NCBI RefSeq assembly: GCF_016755875.1
Contig: NZ_BNED01000005.1
Coordinates: 6,028,001 to 6,092,000, forward strand
Source of the DNA: Streptomyces spororaveus
GTDB taxonomy: Bacteria > Actinomycetota > Actinomycetes > Streptomycetales > Streptomycetaceae
Length of the DNA stretch: 64,000 nt
Direction: 5' to 3'
A program made the position numbers and the translations under genes. Shown here piece by piece: positions 43,194-52,156 of this stretch; the stretch's first letter is position 1; each line of letters begins with the position of its first letter. The notes below the pieces were generated by a model. It worked only from the letters and a program-made list of their open reading frames with translations. It was not told the origin of the DNA and ran no database searches.

Positions 43194-43988
43194 ATGAGCG
43201 GTGTCATGAAGCGTATGGGGATGATCTTCCGCGCGAAGGCGAACAAGGCCCTTGACCGGGCCGAGGACCCGCGCGAAACCCTCGACTACTCGTACCAGAA
43301 GCAGCTGGAGCTGCTGCAGAAGGTGCGCCGCGGGGTCGCCGACGTGGCGACCTCCCGCAAGCGCTTGGAGCTGCAGCTGAACCAGCTCCAGGGGCAGTCC
43401 GCCAAGCTGGAGGACCAGGGCCGCAAGGCGCTCGCCCTGGGCCGCGAGGACCTGGCCCGCGAGGCCCTGTCCCGGCGCGCCTCGCTCCAGCAGCAGGTCA
43501 GCGACCTGGAGGTGCAGCACCAGACCCTGCAGGGCGAGGAGGAGAAGCTGACGCTCGCCGCCCAGCGGCTCCAGGCCAAGGTGGACGCCTTCCGCACGAA
43601 GAAGGAGACCATCAAGGCCACCTACACGGCGGCCCAGGCGCAGACCCGCATCGCGGAGTCCTTCTCCGGCATCTCCGAGGAGATGAGCGACGTCGGCCTG
43701 GCCATCCAGCGGGCCGAGGACAAGACCGCCCAGCTGCAGGCCCGCGCCGGCGCGATCGACGAGCTGCTGGCCTCCGGCGCGCTCGACGACCAGAGCGGAC
43801 TGGGCTCCAAGGACGACATCCAGGCCGAGCTGGACCGCCTCTCGGGCGGTACGGACGTGGAGCTGGAGCTCCAGCGCATGAAGGCCGAGCTGGCGGGCGG
43901 CCCGTCCGCCCAGCAGCAGGCCATCGAGGGCGGCGCCCAGGGCAACGGGCAGCAGCCGCAGGCTCCGCACCGGTTCGACAAGCAGTAG
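43194..43988 (+). CDS. pspA: PspA/IM30 (ESCRT-III-like) envelope-stress protein
   Basis: 264 residues, almost entirely predicted coiled coil. The N-terminal amphipathic helix is KRMGMIFRAKANKALDRAEDPRETLDYSYQKQ, the classical PspA start, followed by long Gln/Glu/Lys-rich helices (LELQLNQLQGQSAKLEDQGRKA). A Gly/Gln-rich tail (QQQAIEGGAQGNGQQ) is disordered. PspA assembles on damaged membranes and limits proton leakage. It is followed after 13 bp by its partner gene. Confidence 0.92.
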   Translation: MSGVMKRMGMIFRAKANKALDRAEDPRETLDYSYQKQLELLQKVRRGVADVATSRKRLELQLNQLQGQSAKLEDQGRKALALGREDLAREALSRRASLQQQVSDLEVQHQTLQGEEEKLTLAAQRLQAKVDAFRTKKETIKATYTAAQAQTRIAESFSGISEEMSDVGLAIQRAEDKTAQLQARAGAIDELLASGALDDQSGLGSKDDIQAELDRLSGGTDVELELQRMKAELAGGPSAQQQAIEGGAQGNGQQPQAPHRFDKQ

Positions 43989-44001
43989 GACGGGGCCCGT
44001 C

Positions 44002-44280
44002 ATGATTGTCCGCATCATGGGGGAAGGCCAGGTGGAAGTGGCCGACAGCCACTTCCCCGAGCTCAACAAGCTGGACGACGAGCTGCTCGCGGAGATGGAG
44101 GGCGGTGACGAGGAGGGCTTCCGGCGGACGCTGGGCGCGCTGCTCGACGCCGTACGGCGGCTCGGCACGCCGCTGCCGGACGACGCGCTGGAACCGTCCG
44201 AGCTGATCCTCCCCGCGGCGGACGCCGGATTGGACGAGGTCAGGGAGATGCTCAGCGACGACGGCCTGATCCCGGGCTGA
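44002..44280 (+). CDS. PspA-associated protein (PspAA-like)
   Basis: 92 residues. MIVRIMGEGQVEVADSHFPELNKLDDELL and the short acidic C-terminus match the small PspAA proteins encoded next to actinobacterial pspA. It probably modulates PspA assembly, though its biochemistry is not known. It is 13 bp after pspA in the same direction and ends at the terminator at 44306-44352. Confidence 0.85.
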   Translation: MIVRIMGEGQVEVADSHFPELNKLDDELLAEMEGGDEEGFRRTLGALLDAVRRLGTPLPDDALEPSELILPAADAGLDEVREMLSDDGLIPG

Positions 44281-44305
44281 GCTCCGGACGGGGCACACCG
44301 ACAGC

Positions 44306-44352
44306 ACGGCGGCGGGCCCGCCCCCTTCGACGGGGGGCGGGCCCGCCGCCGT
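44306..44352. terminator. 20-bp perfect stem bidirectional terminator
   Basis: Positions 44306-44325 are exactly complementary to 44333-44352 with a 7-nt loop (TTCGACG). It separates the pspA unit from the convergent membrane protein gene. Confidence 0.9.
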
Positions 44353-44354
44353 CT

Positions 44355-45128
44355 TCAGTGCGGGGGCGGCTTCTCCAGGGAGACGGTGCGGTCCGGGTCC
44401 GGGGTCCCGCCGATGAAGTTCTCGAACGCGCGGCGCGGCCGCGCCCAGCGCCGGTCGTGGTGGAAGGCCCGCAGCCCGGCCTTGGCCCGGGCGCGCGGCC
44501 GGTTCGCGTAGAACTTCCTCGCGTACGGGGATCCGGGCCGGGCCAGCCGGATCGCGCCGACCAGCGCCACGAACGGGACGACCAGGCCGAAGAGCGCGGT
44601 GCGCGCCTTGCCCTTCCACAGGGCGAGCAGCGCGAGGAAGAAGTTGGTGGCCCCGTTCATGACGACCAGGCCGCGGCTCTGGCGCTCCTCGGTGGACAGG
44701 TCGTTCACCCCGAAGGGCACGAAACCGCCGATGACCAGGGCCACGATGGCGGCCGTGACGACCACGAGCTCGACGCTCTTGCGGCCCTGCTCGCTCCAGT
44801 AGACGTCGTCGAGGTGCAGGATCAGGGCGAACTCGTCCAGGACCAGGCCCGCGCCCAGGCCGAAGGTCACGGCCGAGGCGTACGCGCCGAAGCCGTACCG
44901 GCCGCTGCCGACCGCGCCGAAGCCGCCGATGATCACGAGGATCACGCCCGGCACCACGTGGTGGATGTGCAGACCGCCCGGGGTGACGTTCGTGAAGGGG
45001 CCCCGGCCGGCCCGGATCATCCGGGTGATCACACGGGTGACCAGGAACGACAGGACGAAGGAGAGCAGGGCGAGCAGGAGCGGCAGCTTCCCCGGTTCGA
45101 CGATGTTCCGATACCACCAGTGACCCAT
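44355..45128 (-). CDS. Conserved integral membrane protein with HIHH and DDVYW motifs
   Basis: 257 residues with about six hydrophobic segments. GGLHIHHVVPGVILV and DEFALILHLDDVYWSEQGR cluster His, Asp and Glu near the membrane, suggesting a metal-dependent or hydrolytic site, but the family is not recognised. The C-terminal 60 residues are basic and soluble (RARAKAGLRAFHHDRRWARP). ATG 45128 follows GGGAG at 8 nt. It shares a short divergent promoter region with cobS. Confidence 0.75.
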   Translation of the reverse strand: MGHWWYRNIVEPGKLPLLLALLSFVLSFLVTRVITRMIRAGRGPFTNVTPGGLHIHHVVPGVILVIIGGFGAVGSGRYGFGAYASAVTFGLGAGLVLDEFALILHLDDVYWSEQGRKSVELVVVTAAIVALVIGGFVPFGVNDLSTEERQSRGLVVMNGATNFFLALLALWKGKARTALFGLVVPFVALVGAIRLARPGSPYARKFYANRPRARAKAGLRAFHHDRRWARPRRAFENFIGGTPDPDRTVSLEKPPPH

Positions 45129-45198
45129 CCCACTGACTCCCTATTTGGCATGTAATGGGTAATTTACCGCCCGCGCAGAGCGGGTACCGTTCCCGCCG

Positions 45199-46020
45199 AT
45201 GACAGATTCGTTCGACGGCCCGCCCCAGACGCCGCCCCCGGAACGCGCCTCGTTCCCCGACGGCGTCCGTTTCGCGTTCGGCACCCTCACCGTGCTGCCC
45301 GCGCGCATCACCCGCTGGGACCGCCCCGCCGCCCGCACCGGAATGGCCTGCGCCCCGCTCGCCGGGCTAGTCGTGGGCCTGCTCGCGGCCCTGCCCGGAG
45401 TGCTCCTCCTGCTGCTCGGCGGGGGCCCGCTGCTCGCCGCGGCCCTCACCGTCGCCGTACCGGCCGCACTGACCCGGGGACTGCATCTGGACGGCCTCGC
45501 CGACACGGCCGACGGCCTCGGCAGCGCCAAACCCGCCGACCAGGCCCTGCGGATCATGAAGCAGTCCGACATCGGCCCCTTCGGCGTCGTGGCCCTGGTG
45601 CTCGTGCTGCTCACGCAGGTGGCCGCCCTGTCCGAGATCTACGCCGACGGCCGCGCCGAGGGCGCCCTCGCCGCCGTGGTCGCCGCCGTGGCCGCCCGCC
45701 TCGCCATGACCCTGGCCTGCCGCGAAGGCGTCCCGGCCGCCCGCCCCGAGGGGCTCGGCGCCGCCGTGGCCGGGGTGGTCCCGCGCCGCGCCGCCGCCGC
45801 GATCACCGTGCTCACCGTCGTGCTCGCCGCGGCCGCGGCCCTCCCCATGGGCCTGCCCGCCGCCGGCCGGAGCGCGGCGGCGGTCCTGGCCGCCCTGCTC
45901 GCCGCGGAGCTGCTGCTGCGCCGCTGCGTACGGCGCTTCGACGGGGTCACCGGCGACGTCTTCGGCGCCCTGGCCGAGGTCGCGGCGACCACCGCGCTGA
46001 TCGTCCTCGCCCTGGGCTGA
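45199..46020 (+). CDS. cobS: Adenosylcobinamide-GDP ribazoletransferase (CobS)
   Basis: CobS joins adenosylcobinamide-GDP to alpha-ribazole (phosphate) at the membrane, completing the cobalamin nucleotide loop. The 273-residue protein has FAFGTLTVLPARI near the N-terminus, the catalytic region GLHLDGLADTADGLG and KQSDIGPFG, plus several membrane segments (GLLAALPGVLLLLLGGGPLLAAALTVAV split by charged turns). It complements cobT and cobU in this window, so the salvage branch is complete. Confidence 0.96.
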   Translation: MTDSFDGPPQTPPPERASFPDGVRFAFGTLTVLPARITRWDRPAARTGMACAPLAGLVVGLLAALPGVLLLLLGGGPLLAAALTVAVPAALTRGLHLDGLADTADGLGSAKPADQALRIMKQSDIGPFGVVALVLVLLTQVAALSEIYADGRAEGALAAVVAAVAARLAMTLACREGVPAARPEGLGAAVAGVVPRRAAAAITVLTVVLAAAAALPMGLPAAGRSAAAVLAALLAAELLLRRCVRRFDGVTGDVFGALAEVAATTALIVLALG

Positions 46021-46052
46021 GCGCGCGGACGGGGGACACGTACCCTCGGCTC

Positions 46053-46781
46053 GTGGACGAACTCGCGACGGACCCGCCCTCCGCCGCACCCGTCAGGGTG
46101 CTGCTCGCCGACGACCAGGCGCTGCTGCGCAGCGCGTTCAAGGTGCTCGTGGACTCCGAGCCCGACATGGAGGTCGTCGGGGAGGCCTCCGACGGCGCGC
46201 AGGCCGTCGAACTCGCCCGCCGGACCCGCCCCGACGTCGTCCTCATGGACATCCGGATGCCCGGCACCGACGGGCTCGCCGCCACCCGCACGATCAGCGC
46301 GGACCCGGAACTCGCCGACGTGCGCGTGGTGATGCTGACGACCTTCGAGGTCGACGAGTACGTGGTCTCGGCCCTGCGGGCCGGCGCCTCCGGCTTCCTC
46401 GGCAAGGGCGCCGAGCCCGAGGAGCTGCTCAACGCCATCCGCGTCGCCGCGGCCGGCGAGGCCCTGCTCTCCCCGGCCGCCACCAAAGGGCTCATCGCCA
46501 CCTTCCTCGCCCAGGGCGGCGGCGCCGACCCGGCCGCCGCCGGAGCCGCCGCCGGGGCGCACGCGCAGCGGCTCGCCGCGCTGACGGTTCGGGAGCGCGA
46601 GGTCCTCGTACACGTGGCGGCCGGGCTGTCGAACGACGGGATCGCCGGACGGCTGGAGGTCAGCCCGCTGACCGTCAAGACCCACGTGAACCGGGCCATG
46701 GCCAAGCTCGGCGCCCGCGACCGGGCCCAATTGGTGGTTATTGCCTACGAATCGGGACTCGTCCGCCCCCGCGCGGAGTAG
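46053..46781 (+). CDS. LuxR/NarL family response regulator
   Basis: 242 residues. The receiver has the acidic pair ADDQ (Asp20-Asp21), phosphoacceptor Asp66 in VVLMDIRMP, a Thr in VVMLTTFE and a Lys in FLGKGAEP. The C-terminal LuxR HTH reads LTVREREVLVHVAAGLSNDGIAGRL ... LTVKTHVNRAMAKLG. No kinase gene is adjacent; an unpaired kinase is at 34815. GTG 46053 may be leaderless since TACCCT is 6 nt upstream. It lies just before an RND transporter gene it may regulate. Confidence 0.92.
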   Translation: MDELATDPPSAAPVRVLLADDQALLRSAFKVLVDSEPDMEVVGEASDGAQAVELARRTRPDVVLMDIRMPGTDGLAATRTISADPELADVRVVMLTTFEVDEYVVSALRAGASGFLGKGAEPEELLNAIRVAAAGEALLSPAATKGLIATFLAQGGGADPAAAGAAAGAHAQRLAALTVREREVLVHVAAGLSNDGIAGRLEVSPLTVKTHVNRAMAKLGARDRAQLVVIAYESGLVRPRAE

Positions 46782-46917
46782 TACTGCCCAGAACGGAGTA
46801 CTCCGAACGCGGTATGCCGCACATAAGGACGGCACCTGCGGTCGACGAAACGCGCCACGGCGGTGCGACAGGGTAGGAGTGCCCTCGCGTTCGTCACTGC
46901 AGAGAGATCTCATAACC

Positions 46918-49900
46918 ATGTCCTGGCTGTCCCGCTTCAGCCTGGCCCAAAGGGCCCTGGTCGGCCTCGTGTCGATCGTGGCGCTGCTCTTCGGCGCCAT
47001 AGCCATCCCGCAGCTCAAGCAGCAGTTGCTGCCCTCCATCGAATTGCCGATGGTGTCCGTGCTCGCGCCGTACCAGGGCGCCTCGCCCGACGTGGTCGAG
47101 AAGCAGGTCGTCGAACCGATCGAGGCCACACTCAAGGGCGTCGACGGCCTCACCGGCATCACCTCCACCGCCAGCGAGGGCAACGCCCTCATCATGGCCA
47201 CCTTCGACTACGGCGACGGCGGCACCAAGCAGCTCGTCGCCGACGTCCAGCAGGCCGTCAACCGGGCCCGCGTCCGGCTGCCCGCCGAGGTGGACCCACA
47301 GGTCGTGGCCGGTTCCACCGACGACATCCCGACCGTCATCCTGGCCGTCACCTCCGGCAAGGACCAGCAGGCGCTCGCCGACCAGCTGGAACGTTCCGTC
47401 GTCCCCGTCCTCTCGGACATCGAGGGCGTCGGCCAGGTCACCGTCGACGGCGTCCAGGACCTCCAGGTCACCGTCACCCCCGACAACGCCAAGCTCGCGG
47501 CCGCCGGCCTCGACGGCGTCAAGCTCGCCGAGGGCCTCCAGGCGGGCGGCGCGGCCGTCCCCGCCGGCTCCTTCGACGAGGCGGGCAAGAACCGCACCGT
47601 GCGCGTCGGCTCCGGCTACACCTCCCTCGCCCAGCTGGAGGACCTGCGCCTGAGCTCCGGCACGGGCAAGTCGGCCGTCCGCCTCGGCGACGTCGCCAGC
47701 GTGAAGCAGGAGCCGGCCAAGGCCGTCTCCATCACCCGTACCAACGGCAAGCCCAGCCTCGCCCTCGTCCTCACCATGGACAAGGACGGCAGCGCCGTCG
47801 CCATCTCCGACGCCGTCAAGGACAAGCTGCCCGAGCTGCGCACCGCGCTCGGCGCCGGCGCCGAGCTGACCGTCGTCAGCGACCAGGGCCCGGCCGTCGC
47901 CAAGTCCATCTCCAGCCTCACCACCGAGGGCATGCTCGGCCTGCTCTTCGCGGTGATCGTGATCCTGGTCTTCCTGGCCTCGCTGCGCTCGACGCTGGTC
48001 ACGGCGGTCTCCATCCCGCTGTCCGTGGTCCTCGCGCTCATCGTGCTGTGGACCCGCGACCTGTCGCTCAACATGCTGACCCTGGGCGCGCTCACCATCG
48101 CCATCGGCCGCGTGGTCGACGACTCGATCGTGGTCCTGGAGAACATCAAGCGCCACCTCGGCTACGGCGAGGAGCGCGAGGCCGCGATCATCACCGCGGT
48201 CAAGGAGGTCGCCGGCGCGGTCACCTCCTCCACCCTCACCACCGTCGCCGTCTTCCTGCCGATCGGCCTCACCGACGGCATGATCGGCGAGCTCTTCGGC
48301 TCCTTCTCGCTCACCGTCACCGCGGCCCTGCTGGCCTCGCTGCTCGTCTCGCTGACGGTCGTACCGGTGCTCTCGTACTGGTTCCTGGGCGCGCCCAAGG
48401 GCGTCGAGCCCGGCAACGCCGAGAGCGCGGCGAAGGCCCGCCGCGAGGCGGAGGAGAAGGAGGCGCGCAGCCGCCTCCAGCTGCTCTACGTCCGCGTCCT
48501 GGGCTTCGCCACCCGGCGCCGCCTGACCAGTGTGGCCATCGCGGTGGTCGTCCTCTTCGGCACCTTCGGGATGACCCCGATGCTGAAGACCAACTTCTTC
48601 GACCAGGGCGAGCAGGAAGTCCTGACGGTCAAGCAGGAACTCGCGCCGGGCACCTCGCTGGCCGCTTCCGACGAGGCGAGCCGCAAGATCGAGAAGGTGC
48701 TGGCCTCGGTCGACGGCATCAAGAGCTACCAGGTCACCGTCGGCTCCTCCGGCTTCCTCGCCGCCTTCGGCGGCGGTACGGGCTCCAACCAGGCCTCGTA
48801 CCAGGTGAGCCTGAAGGACTCCGGCAAGGCGGACGCCGTCAAGAAGAGCATCGAGGGCAAGCTGGCCGCCCTCGACGGCATCGGCGAGACCCGCATCGTC
48901 GCGGGCGACGGCTTCGGCAGCCAGAACCTCAGCGTGGTCGTCAAGGCCGGTGACGCCAAGGCCCTGGCCGACGGCGCCGAGCAGGTCCGCGCCGAGGTCG
49001 CGAAGCTCAAGAACGTCGCCGACGTGCAGAGCGACCTGTCCCAGTCCGTGCCCCGCATCTCCGTTACCGCCACCCCCAAGGCGGCCGAGGCCGGCCTGAA
49101 CCAGGCCGCGCTCGGCGCGATCGTCTCGCAGGCCGTCCGGGGCAACCCGGCGGGCAAGGCCGTACTCGACGACACCGAGCGGGACATCGTCATCCGGTCC
49201 GCGCAGCCGGCCACCACCCTGGCCGAACTGCGGGCGCTCCCGGTCGGCCCCGCCAAGCTCGGCGACATCGCCGAGGTCAAGGAGGTCCCCGGCCCGGTCG
49301 CGATGACCCGGATCGACGGCGCCCGCGCCGCCACCGTCACCGCACGGCCGCTCGGCGACAACACCGGCGCGGTCAGCGCCGAACTGCAGACCAAGCTCAA
49401 GGCCCTGCACCTGCCGGACGGCGTCACCGCCTCCATCGGCGGCGTCTCCGAGGACCAGGACGAGGCCTTCGGGTCGCTGGGCCTGGCCATGCTCGCGGCC
49501 ATCGCGATCGTGTTCATGCTGCTGGTCGCGACCTTCCGGTCGCTGGTCCAGCCGCTGATCCTGCTGGTCTCCATCCCGTTCGCGGCGACCGGCGCGCTCG
49601 GCCTGCTCATCGCCACCGGCACCCCGATGGGCGTCCCGGCGATGATCGGCATGCTGATGCTCATCGGCATCGTGGTGACCAACGCGATCGTGCTGATCGA
49701 CCTGGTCAACCAGTACCGCGCCCAGGGCCTGGGCGTCGTCGAAGCGGTCATCGAGGGCGGCCGGCACCGACTGCGCCCGATCCTGATGACGGCCCTGGCG
49801 ACGATCTTCGCGCTGCTGCCGATGGCGCTGGGCGTCACCGGCGAGGGCGGCTTCATCTCGCAGCCGCTCGCGGTCGTGGTGATCGGCGGCCTGGTCAGCT

Positions 49901-50058
49901 CCACCCTGCTGACGCTGCTGCTGGTGCCGACCCTCTACACGATGGTCGAGCTCCGCAAGGAGCGCCGCCGCGCCAAGCGCACGGCGAAGCGCGAGGCCCG
50001 ACGGACGTCGGTGCCGACCCCGTCCGAGGCCTCGGACGACGCTCCGGCCCGCGTCTGA
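46918..50058 (+). CDS. AcrB-like RND superfamily efflux transporter (HAE family)
   Basis: 1046 residues with the RND plan: TM1 (LAQRALVGLVSIVALLFGAIA), large extracytoplasmic porter domain, six-TM block with GALTIAIGRVVDDSIVVLENI (the TM4 Asp pair of proton relay) and ENIKRHLGYG, a second porter domain, and a second TM block (LMLIGIVVTNAIVLIDLVN). It resembles AcrB/HAE1 pumps, but no membrane-fusion or outer-membrane partner is encoded nearby, as usual in Gram-positive hosts. A basic Lys/Arg tail ends the protein. ATG 46918 has AGAGAGA upstream. Confidence 0.93.
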   Translation: MSWLSRFSLAQRALVGLVSIVALLFGAIAIPQLKQQLLPSIELPMVSVLAPYQGASPDVVEKQVVEPIEATLKGVDGLTGITSTASEGNALIMATFDYGDGGTKQLVADVQQAVNRARVRLPAEVDPQVVAGSTDDIPTVILAVTSGKDQQALADQLERSVVPVLSDIEGVGQVTVDGVQDLQVTVTPDNAKLAAAGLDGVKLAEGLQAGGAAVPAGSFDEAGKNRTVRVGSGYTSLAQLEDLRLSSGTGKSAVRLGDVASVKQEPAKAVSITRTNGKPSLALVLTMDKDGSAVAISDAVKDKLPELRTALGAGAELTVVSDQGPAVAKSISSLTTEGMLGLLFAVIVILVFLASLRSTLVTAVSIPLSVVLALIVLWTRDLSLNMLTLGALTIAIGRVVDDSIVVLENIKRHLGYGEEREAAIITAVKEVAGAVTSSTLTTVAVFLPIGLTDGMIGELFGSFSLTVTAALLASLLVSLTVVPVLSYWFLGAPKGVEPGNAESAAKARREAEEKEARSRLQLLYVRVLGFATRRRLTSVAIAVVVLFGTFGMTPMLKTNFFDQGEQEVLTVKQELAPGTSLAASDEASRKIEKVLASVDGIKSYQVTVGSSGFLAAFGGGTGSNQASYQVSLKDSGKADAVKKSIEGKLAALDGIGETRIVAGDGFGSQNLSVVVKAGDAKALADGAEQVRAEVAKLKNVADVQSDLSQSVPRISVTATPKAAEAGLNQAALGAIVSQAVRGNPAGKAVLDDTERDIVIRSAQPATTLAELRALPVGPAKLGDIAEVKEVPGPVAMTRIDGARAATVTARPLGDNTGAVSAELQTKLKALHLPDGVTASIGGVSEDQDEAFGSLGLAMLAAIAIVFMLLVATFRSLVQPLILLVSIPFAATGALGLLIATGTPMGVPAMIGMLMLIGIVVTNAIVLIDLVNQYRAQGLGVVEAVIEGGRHRLRPILMTALATIFALLPMALGVTGEGGFISQPLAVVVIGGLVSSTLLTLLLVPTLYTMVELRKERRRAKRTAKREARRTSVPTPSEASDDAPARV

Positions 50059-50075
50059 CGGGCCCGCGGTGAGAC

Positions 50076-50169
50076 CCGAGGGGCGTCCCGGTTTCCGGGG
50101 CGCCCCTCGGCGCGTGCCGGACGGGCGGCCACAACGAGAAGGGGCACCCCGGTGGGGTGCCCCTTCTCG
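50076..50169. terminator. Tandem hairpins between the RND gene and nadA
   Basis: Hairpin 1: CCGAGGGGCG (50076-50085) with CGCCCCTCGG (50101-50110). Hairpin 2: a 16-bp perfect stem (50135-50150 with 50154-50169) and a 3-nt loop. They lie between convergent genes and can stop transcription from both sides. Confidence 0.85.
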
Positions 50170-50188
50170 GCGATCGGGTCCGGACGGG

Positions 50189-51367
50189 CTACGGGAGCGC
50201 CAGCATCCGCTCCAGGGCGAGCTTCGCGAAGCTCTCCGTCTCCTTGTCGACCTGGATCTGGTTGACGAGGTTGCCCTCGGCCAGGGACTCCAGGGTCCAC
50301 ACCAGGTGCGGGAGGTCGATGCGGTTCATCGTCGAGCAGAAGCAGACCGTCTTGTCGAGGAAGACGACTTCCTTGTCCTCGGCGGCGAATCGGTTCGCCA
50401 GGCGGCGGACCAGGTTCAGCTCGGTGCCGATGGCCCACTTGGAGCCGGCCGGGGCCGCCTCCAGCGCCTTGATGATGTACTCCGTCGAGCCGACGTAGTC
50501 CGCGGCCGCGACGACCTCGTGCTTGCACTCGGGGTGGACCAGGACGTTCACGCCGGGGATGCGGGCGCGGACGTCGTTGACCGAGTCGACCGAGAACCGC
50601 CCGTGCACCGAGCAGTGCCCGCGCCACAGGATCATCTTGGCGTTCCGCAGCTGCTCGGCGGTCAGGCCGCCGTTCGGCTTGTGCGGGTTGTAGAGCACGC
50701 AGTCGTCCAGGGACATGCCCATGTCGCGGACGGCGGTGTTGCGGCCCAGGTGCTGGTCCGGGAGGAAGAGGATCTTCTCGCCCTGCTCGAAGGCCCACTC
50801 CAGGGCCTTCTTCGCGTTGGACGAGGTGCAGATCGTGCCGCCGTGCTTGCCGGTGAAGGCCTTGATGTCGGCGGAGGAGTTCATGTACGAGACGGGCACC
50901 GTGACATCGGCGACGCCGGCCTCGGTCAGCACGTCCCAGCACTCCGCGACCTGCTCGGCGGTGGCCATGTCGGCCATCGAGCAGCCGGCCGCCAGGTCCG
51001 GCAGGACCACCTTCTGGTCGTCCGAGGTCAGGATGTCCGCGGACTCGGCCATGAAGTGCACGCCGCAGAAGACGATGTACTCGGCCTCCGGCTTGGCGGC
51101 CGCGTCCTTGGCCAGCTTGAAGGAGTCGCCGGTGACGTCGGCGAACTCGATGACCTCGTCACGCTGGTAGTGGTGGCCCAGGATGAAGACCTTGTCACCG
51201 AGCTTCTCCTTGGCCGCGCGGGCACGCTCCACGAGGTTCGGGTCCGACGGGGAGGGCAGGTCGCCGGGGCACTCCACCCCGCGCTCGCTCTTGGGGTCGG
51301 CCTCACGGCCGAGCAGCAGCAGGGCAAGGGGCGTCGGCTGGACGTCCAAGGGCTGGGCGGTGGTCAC
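50189..51367 (-). CDS. nadA: Quinolinate synthase NadA
   Basis: NadA condenses iminoaspartate with dihydroxyacetone phosphate to quinolinate for NAD synthesis, using a [4Fe-4S] cluster. About 392 residues. Blocks LGHHYQRDEVIEFAD, VFCGVHFMAE (Cys ligand), SYMNSSADIKAFT and GGTICTSSNA (Cys ligand), WRGHCSVHGRF and HPECKHEV match the long actinobacterial form. GTG 51367 has AAAGGG 8 nt upstream and is preferred over GTG 51376. It stands alone, without nadB or nadC next to it. A TATGAT box at 51444-51449 (minus strand) may be its -10. Confidence 0.96.
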   Translation of the reverse strand: MTTAQPLDVQPTPLALLLLGREADPKSERGVECPGDLPSPSDPNLVERARAAKEKLGDKVFILGHHYQRDEVIEFADVTGDSFKLAKDAAAKPEAEYIVFCGVHFMAESADILTSDDQKVVLPDLAAGCSMADMATAEQVAECWDVLTEAGVADVTVPVSYMNSSADIKAFTGKHGGTICTSSNAKKALEWAFEQGEKILFLPDQHLGRNTAVRDMGMSLDDCVLYNPHKPNGGLTAEQLRNAKMILWRGHCSVHGRFSVDSVNDVRARIPGVNVLVHPECKHEVVAAADYVGSTEYIIKALEAAPAGSKWAIGTELNLVRRLANRFAAEDKEVVFLDKTVCFCSTMNRIDLPHLVWTLESLAEGNLVNQIQVDKETESFAKLALERMLALP

Positions 51368-51669
51368 GACACGCACCCTTTCTGTTCTGCGACAAGGGAC
51401 TTCTGGATCATCGCTACGACTTCTCGTCTACTTGACGCTATCTATCATAACCGCTTCACGTCAGTTTGACGATGCCGATAGTGTCAATGTGACGCATCAG
51501 CCCACGATTCACCGGGCCCACCCCCGCGCGCGGTGTGCGAGCATGGAATATCTGAAACAAGCGTCGGGTCCCGGAATGAATCCGCGGTCCCGCTCGTTGC
51601 CACCGACGGCAAGAGTCCGACGTTTCCCCGCCTCAGGCGGGGAGCCGCCCACTTCGGGAGTGAATGCAG
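51368..51669. promoter_or_regulatory. 302-bp divergent region between nadA and the Fe-S carrier gene
   Basis: No gene is seen. It is relatively AT-rich around 51420-51490. TATGAT (minus strand, 51444-51449) fits a nadA -10. TTGAC (51466-51470) and GTCAA (51483-51487) form an inverted repeat 12 nt apart, and TTGACG-like elements occur several times (51432, 51466). These are candidate promoter or operator parts; no regulator is identified. Confidence 0.45.
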
Positions 51670-52026
51670 ATGTCCGTACAGGACGACAAGACCACTGTGA
51701 GCGACGGCATCCTCCTGTCCGACGCCGCCGCCGAGAAGGTCAGGACCCTGCTGGAGCAGGAAGGCCGTGACGACCTGGCGCTGCGCGTCGCCGTCCAGCC
51801 CGGTGGCTGCTCCGGCCTGCGCTACCAGCTCTTCTTCGACGAGCGCTCCCTCGACGGCGACGTCGTGAAGGACTTCGACGGTGTGAAGGTCGTCACGGAC
51901 CGGATGAGCTCCCCGTACCTCCACGGTGCCTCCATCGACTTCGTCGACACCATCGAGAAGCAGGGCTTCACGATCGACAACCCCAACGCCACGGGCTCCT
52001 GCGCCTGCGGCGACTCGTTCAGCTAG
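51670..52026 (+). CDS. A-type iron-sulfur carrier (ErpA/IscA/HesB family)
   Basis: 118 residues. The family pattern is complete: GILLSDAAAEKVRTLL, PGGCSGLRYQLFFD (first Cys) and GSCACGDSF (C-x-C), three cysteines that carry a cluster for transfer to apoproteins. Likely clients include NadA and LipA encoded in the same window. ATG 51670 has GGGAG 9 nt upstream; ATG 51664 would leave only 3 nt. A long hairpin terminates it. Confidence 0.93.
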   Translation: MSVQDDKTTVSDGILLSDAAAEKVRTLLEQEGRDDLALRVAVQPGGCSGLRYQLFFDERSLDGDVVKDFDGVKVVTDRMSSPYLHGASIDFVDTIEKQGFTIDNPNATGSCACGDSFS

Positions 52027-52043
52027 GCCTGGACGCGCACGCG

Positions 52044-52090
52044 ACGAGGGCCCGCCCCCGGTCGGAATCCGACCGGGGGCGGGCCCTCGT
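52044..52090. terminator. About 22-bp stem bidirectional terminator
   Basis: Positions 52044-52065 pair perfectly with the region ending at 52090, giving a very GC-rich stem with a minimal loop near 52066-52068. It lies between the Fe-S carrier gene and the convergent anchored-protein gene. Confidence 0.85.
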
Positions 52091-52156
52091 GTCATGCCTG
52101 GTCCCGCCCGTGGGCCGCGACTGCCGCGACTCCCGCGGCCCACGCGGCCCCCGCGG

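Noticed and set aside
38640-45198. A cobalamin riboswitch near cobT, cobU or cobS
   Set aside because: No B12-box-like sequence or suitable conserved leader was found upstream of cobU or cobS, and the gaps are short.
46894-49767. A 957-codon frame antisense to the RND gene
   Set aside because: It is Asp/Gly/Val-rich shadow sequence; the RND motifs are on the plus strand.
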